DNA of 8,772 bases from an uncultured Succinivibrio sp. (GTDB lineage: Bacteria; Pseudomonadota; Gammaproteobacteria; Enterobacterales; Succinivibrionaceae): NCBI GenBank assembly GCA_900770725.1, contig CAAGLL010000039.1:1-8772 (forward strand). The letters are read 5' to 3'. This document shows, piece after piece, positions 6,012-8,772 of this stretch (position 1 is its first letter; every line of letters begins with the position of its first letter). Both the position numbers and the translations under genes were made by a program. The notes below the pieces were generated by a model, which was given only the letters and a program-made list of their open reading frames with translations, searched no databases and had not been told where the DNA came from.

Positions 6012-6150
6012 GCAGGGCCGCAGCCGCGGCAAAGCGCGGCGGGAGGACATGATGGCGGACGCCGCAGGCATCCGCCATCATGAAAGTCCAAGCGGACTTT
6101 CGATGGAGCAAGGCATTGAAATGGCCTTATCGAAAGTAACGCGGCCCTGC
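6012..6150. repeat. nested inverted-repeat array upstream of purU; candidate structured leader RNA or palindromic repeat element
   Basis: A closing stem GCAGGGCCGC (6012-6021) with GCGGCCCTGC (6141-6150) is perfect over 10 bp. Inside it are three hairpin regions. First, GCCGCG (6023-6028) pairs with CGCGGC (6035-6040). Second, CATGATGGCGGA (6048-6059) pairs with TCCGCCATCATG (6071-6082), a perfect 12 bp capped by GCC/GGC over a 3-nt loop. Third, GAAAGTCC (6082-6089) pairs with GGACTTTC (6094-6101). A competing stem joins CTTTCGAT (6097-6104) to ATCGAAAG (6129-6136), with AAGGC/GCCTT (6110-6114 and 6124-6128) above it. Most of the 139 bp is paired. It ends 63 nt before purU and matches no riboswitch class I know. 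It could equally be a REP/MITE-type element; no target-site duplication was seen. Confidence 0.7.
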
Positions 6151-6213
6151 AGTTGCGCAATGGATAGTGCCGCATTTCACTCTTCAGATTCAAAAAGAAG
6201 CCAAGTTTCAAAG

Positions 6214-7053
6214 ATGGAAAAAAGGATCCTCCTCACCGAGTGCGCGGACGCCACTGGACTTATCGCCAAGATCACCGACACCTGCTTCAGCCACGGCCTG
6301 AACGTCATCCGTCAGGACCAGTTCGCCTCGCGCGAGGACAGCAAGTTCTTCATGAGATCGGTGCTCGAGGGCGATTTCGCCAATTCAGGCGAGATCATCT
6401 CGGAGATCAAGGCAAAGCTCCCTGAAGGGGCCAAGGTGTCGCTCAATGATCTGCGCCGCCGCAGGCTCTGCGTGCTGGTGACCAAGGAGGCCCACTGCCT
6501 GGGCGAGCTGCTCATGAAGAGCTACTCGGGGGCGCTGAACGCCGACATCGTCAAGGTCATAGGAAACCACGACGATCTCAGGGGCCTTGCAGAAAAGTTC
6601 GATGTGCCCTTCGAGTGCTATGAGAACGCCGACTACTCAAGGGAGGATCAGGAGCGCAAAGTGATGGAGGCTATAGACAGGTGCAATCCCGACTACGTGA
6701 TCCTCGCCAAGTACATGCGCATCCTCTCGCCAGGCTTCATCGGCCACTATCCGTTGGGCAAGCTCATCAACATCCACCACTCGTTCCTCCCTGCGTTCAT
6801 GGGAGCCAAGCCCTACTACCAGGCCTTCTGCCGCGGCGTGAAGATCATCGGCGCGACCGCCCACTTCGTGACCGACAACCTGGATGAAGGCCCGATCATC
6901 GAGCAGGATGTCATCAAGGTTAACCACCGATACGATCCAGACACCCTTGCCAAGGCGGGCCACGATGTCGAGCAGATGGTGCTGCTTCGTGCGGTAAACA
7001 AGGTCCTGGACGACAAGGTCTTCATCCACGGCAACAAGACTGTCGTTTTCTGA
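6214..7053 (+). CDS. purU: formyltetrahydrofolate deformylase (10-formyl-THF hydrolase)
   Basis: Hydrolyses 10-formyl-THF to formate and THF, balancing one-carbon pools and, in E. coli, supplying formate for PurT. The 279 residues match E. coli PurU (280 aa). An N-terminal ACT domain (about 1-80, starting ILLTECADATGLIAKIT) is followed by LVTKEAHCLG. The C-terminal formyltransferase-like domain has YVILAKYMRILSP, NIHHSFLPAF (186-195) and ATAHFVTDNLDEGPII (214-229). The likely catalytic N186, H188 and D224 are intact. I chose ATG 6214 because MEKRILLTE starts where the family starts, although no good Shine-Dalgarno precedes it. The frame stays open upstream through the palindromic array, and GGGAGGA followed by ATGs at 6049 and 6052 offers an alternative with 54-55 extra, non-homologous residues. 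Confidence 0.93.
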   Translation: MEKRILLTECADATGLIAKITDTCFSHGLNVIRQDQFASREDSKFFMRSVLEGDFANSGEIISEIKAKLPEGAKVSLNDLRRRRLCVLVTKEAHCLGELLMKSYSGALNADIVKVIGNHDDLRGLAEKFDVPFECYENADYSREDQERKVMEAIDRCNPDYVILAKYMRILSPGFIGHYPLGKLINIHHSFLPAFMGAKPYYQAFCRGVKIIGATAHFVTDNLDEGPIIEQDVIKVNHRYDPDTLAKAGHDVEQMVLLRAVNKVLDDKVFIHGNKTVVF

Positions 7054-7283
7054 ACACTGTTTTGGTGGAAGAGCAAAGCTTGTCCCTGAGACGGAGAGGC
7101 TGCGTTCTTGAGTTCCAGAGATTGTCTTGATGAGCCTTTTGTGGAGATGGCAAATTCGATCATTAGCATTAGATCTAGTGCTTATGGTCTGCAACTGTGT
7201 CTGCTGTTGCGGAAAGTGGACAATGGATCTGGCCTAAGCTTGGTTATGCAAGACACCATGGTTCATGGCAAAGGTGGTTTAGC
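7054..7283. other. gene-poor spacer between purU and the glycosyltransferase
   Basis: This 230-nt stretch is visibly less GC-rich than the flanking genes. A 67-codon frame starting with TTG at 7108 has no ribosome binding site and resembles nothing I know. I see no terminator for purU and no convincing promoter. It could contain decayed coding sequence, but no remnant was recognised. Confidence 0.4.
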
Positions 7284-8363
7284 ATGGAAAGGGAAAATTC
7301 GTCTGACATGATTCAAATGCTCGGCAAACTCCCCATGCAACATGGTCAGGCAAACCGCAGCGCGAAGGGAAAAGTCACGGTCATAATGCCCGTGTTCAAC
7401 ACTGAGCCGGACTTCCTCGCCACAGCCATTGATTCGATCCTCAAGCAGACATACAGGAACTTCGAGCTTTTTGTGATTGATGACGGTTCCCTGGGATATA
7501 TCTCGGAGATGGTATCAAAGCTTAATGACCCAAGGATTTTCTACCACAAGTGCCCGGCAAACCATGGCATTGTCGCAGCAAGAAACTACGGGCTTGATCA
7601 TGCGAACGGGGAGTTCATAGCCTTTCAGGATTCGGACGACTGGTCATATCCATCTAGGATCGAAATGGAGGTTAGGGCTCTTGAAGAAGGCTCTGGTGCA
7701 GACTTTGTCTATAGCAATGTTTATGTAACAGGACAGGACAAGCATGGACTTACGGCAAGGTTTGCCGATGACAGCATAAACGATGTTGAGAGCTACCTAA
7801 TCTTCAAGGGCAACTGCATTTGCCTTTCCTCGGTCATGATCAGGAGATCCGTGCTCACCGCAAATGGAATCCGCTTTGAGAAAAAGTATGAGTATGCCGA
7901 GGATCATGCGTTTTGGCTCTCCTTGGTCGGCAGGGCTCGCTTCCTTAAGCTTGAGAACAGGCTGGCATGTTATCGTTACCATTTCTCAAACTTGTCACAT
8001 ACAAAAAAACATCGGCAACGGTCGGTTTCATGCCGCGCCCAGCTTGACAGCATTAACAGGTTGCTGGGACTCAACCTCTCTTTCTTTTCATGGGCAAGGC
8101 TTCAGGCAGTGAATCCGTCAGCCTATAGCCTTGCGGATCTGCAAACTTCCCTACACGATTTGGAAACAGTGATTACTGCCCTAAAAAGAAAAAAGCTCTT
8201 TTCGGAGTACGTCAAAATGCTCCTGCAGAAGAAAGCCAAAAGCATCTTTTATCATTCTCATGGCATGCGCCACCAGTGTCTTCTGTTTCGCCATCCATTA
8301 GGCAGGGAGCTTGGGTTGGGTTTTGGCTGGCGCCTTTATTGTTTCTTGACGCGCTGCCGCTAG
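7284..8363 (+). CDS. glycosyltransferase family 2 protein
   Basis: Probably transfers a sugar from a nucleotide donor to a surface-polysaccharide or LPS acceptor at the cytoplasmic face; donor and acceptor cannot be read from sequence. From ATG 7284 the product has 359 residues. The GT-A fold is clear: VTVIMPVFNTEPDFLATAID, FELFVIDDGS (IDDGS 65-69), GIVAARNYGL, the metal-binding DSDD in GEFIAFQDSDDWSYPSRIE (116-119) and the later YEYAEDHAFWLSL, whose acidic pair could hold the catalytic base. The C-terminal third, about 100 residues, is basic and unassigned; no membrane segment is obvious. The start is supported by AAGGTGG (7271-7277), but ATG 7308 or 7317 would also keep the domain. Composition is lower in GC than its neighbours, suggesting transfer. 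It stands alone between purU and convergent pdxH. Confidence 0.85.
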   Translation: MERENSSDMIQMLGKLPMQHGQANRSAKGKVTVIMPVFNTEPDFLATAIDSILKQTYRNFELFVIDDGSLGYISEMVSKLNDPRIFYHKCPANHGIVAARNYGLDHANGEFIAFQDSDDWSYPSRIEMEVRALEEGSGADFVYSNVYVTGQDKHGLTARFADDSINDVESYLIFKGNCICLSSVMIRRSVLTANGIRFEKKYEYAEDHAFWLSLVGRARFLKLENRLACYRYHFSNLSHTKKHRQRSVSCRAQLDSINRLLGLNLSFFSWARLQAVNPSAYSLADLQTSLHDLETVITALKRKKLFSEYVKMLLQKKAKSIFYHSHGMRHQCLLFRHPLGRELGLGFGWRLYCFLTRCR

Positions 8364-8420
8364 CAACAACGCGTCTAGCATGCAACGTTGAATGTCTGCA
8401 TGAGATTGAGGCAGTTTAGT
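8364..8420. other. spacer between convergent glycosyltransferase and pdxH
   Basis: Only 57 nt separate the two converging stop codons. CATGCA (8379-8384) and TGCATG (8397-8402) can form a 6-bp stem with a 12-nt loop. There is no T-run on either strand, so it is at best a weak bidirectional terminator. Confidence 0.35.
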
Positions 8421-8772
8421 TCATGGCGCGAGCCTTTCAGGCTCCTGCCACTTTCCGTCCTCATCCAAGTGATAGATGAAGCGGTCGTGCATGCGGTTCT
8501 CGCGCCCCTGCCAGAACTCGACGGTGTGGAACTTGACCCTGAAGCCGCCCCAGAAGGAGGGCAGGGGGATCTCGCCTGACTTGAACTTCTCCTTGAGTTC
8601 CAGGAACTTCGCCTCGAGGATCCCGCGCGAGGACACGAGGTGCGACTGGTGCGAGGCCCACGCACCGATCTGGCTGCCGCGGGGGCGGGAGTGGAAGTAC
8701 TTGAGATCCTCAGCCACGGAAAGCCTGGTGGCAGTCCCCAGGAACATCACCTGCCTTTCAAGGTAGAACCAG
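8421..8772 (-). CDS. pdxH: pyridoxamine 5'-phosphate oxidase, C-terminal part (cut by the window edge)
   Basis: FMN-dependent enzyme that oxidises pyridoxamine or pyridoxine 5'-phosphate to pyridoxal 5'-phosphate, the last step of vitamin B6 synthesis and salvage. The 116 visible residues cover slightly more than the last half of the protein (E. coli PdxH has 218). They begin WFYLERQVMFLG at the window edge and contain YFHSRPRGSQIGAWASHQS, ARGILEAKFLELK-like sequence, PLPSFWGGFRVKF, EFWQGRENRMHDRF and the terminal RLAP. The Arg and His of NRMHDRF match the substrate-binding R197 and H199 of the E. coli enzyme. The internal GTG and ATG near 8750 are not the start; the frame continues off the edge. 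It converges with the glycosyltransferase. Confidence 0.95.
   Translation of the reverse strand, partial: WFYLERQVMFLGTATRLSVAEDLKYFHSRPRGSQIGAWASHQSHLVSSRGILEAKFLELKEKFKSGEIPLPSFWGGFRVKFHTVEFWQGRENRMHDRFIYHLDEDGKWQEPERLAP

Noticed and set aside
6008..6154. Insertion element with target-site duplication around the palindromic array
   Set aside because: No direct repeat flanks the 10-bp inverted ends, so mobility cannot be claimed from this copy alone.
7108..7311. Small 67-codon open frame ahead of the glycosyltransferase
   Set aside because: It has a TTG start, no Shine-Dalgarno and no family resemblance, and it overlaps the glycosyltransferase start in another frame.

Overview
The window looks like ordinary chromosomal DNA from a GC-rich gammaproteobacterium. 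IF-3, L20, ThrRS, GmhA, citrate synthase, PurU and PdxH all read as close relatives of their Escherichia coli counterparts. In L20 and IF-3 the residues that separate gamma- from betaproteobacteria look gamma-like. Frequent AGG arginine codons, a divergent L35 and the gene order would fit a host-associated member such as the Succinivibrionaceae, but that placement is a guess. No plasmid, phage, transposase, CRISPR or tRNA/rRNA gene was recognised.

Layout from left to right. Positions 1-386 are a leader with a TATAAT box about 120 nt before thrS. Positions 387-3678 carry the translation cluster thrS-infC-rpmI-rplT, all on the plus strand, closed by a strong intrinsic terminator at 3704-3734. 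The infC reading frame has no ATG, GTG or TTG that fits the family. It almost certainly begins at an AUA codon placed 7 nt after an AGGAG, which parallels the AUU start used for IF-3 autoregulation in E. coli. A good sigma70-type promoter lies inside the 3' end of thrS, a long hairpin separates thrS from infC, and a structured spacer precedes rpmI. Together these suggest the layered control (ThrRS, IF-3 and L20 feedback) known for this operon elsewhere.

Positions 3780-4358 encode gmhA (first step of ADP-heptose synthesis for LPS), apparently with its own -10 box in the terminator's T-run. gltA (citrate synthase) lies on the minus strand at 4524-5837, and purU (formyl-THF hydrolase) diverges from it at 6214-7053. 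Their 376-nt intergenic region holds the most interesting non-coding object in the window: a nested set of perfect inverted repeats at 6012-6150. A 10-bp closing stem encloses several hairpins, two of which compete for the same strand. It could be a structured leader RNA of purU or a palindromic repeat (REP/MITE-like) element.

Positions 7284-8363 encode a family 2 glycosyltransferase that looks less GC-rich than its neighbours and follows a gene-poor AT-richer stretch, so it is probably accessory. The right edge holds the C-terminal half of pdxH on the minus strand, cut by the window boundary. No undescribed multi-gene system is evident. The items of interest are regulatory: the AUA start of infC and the palindromic array upstream of purU.
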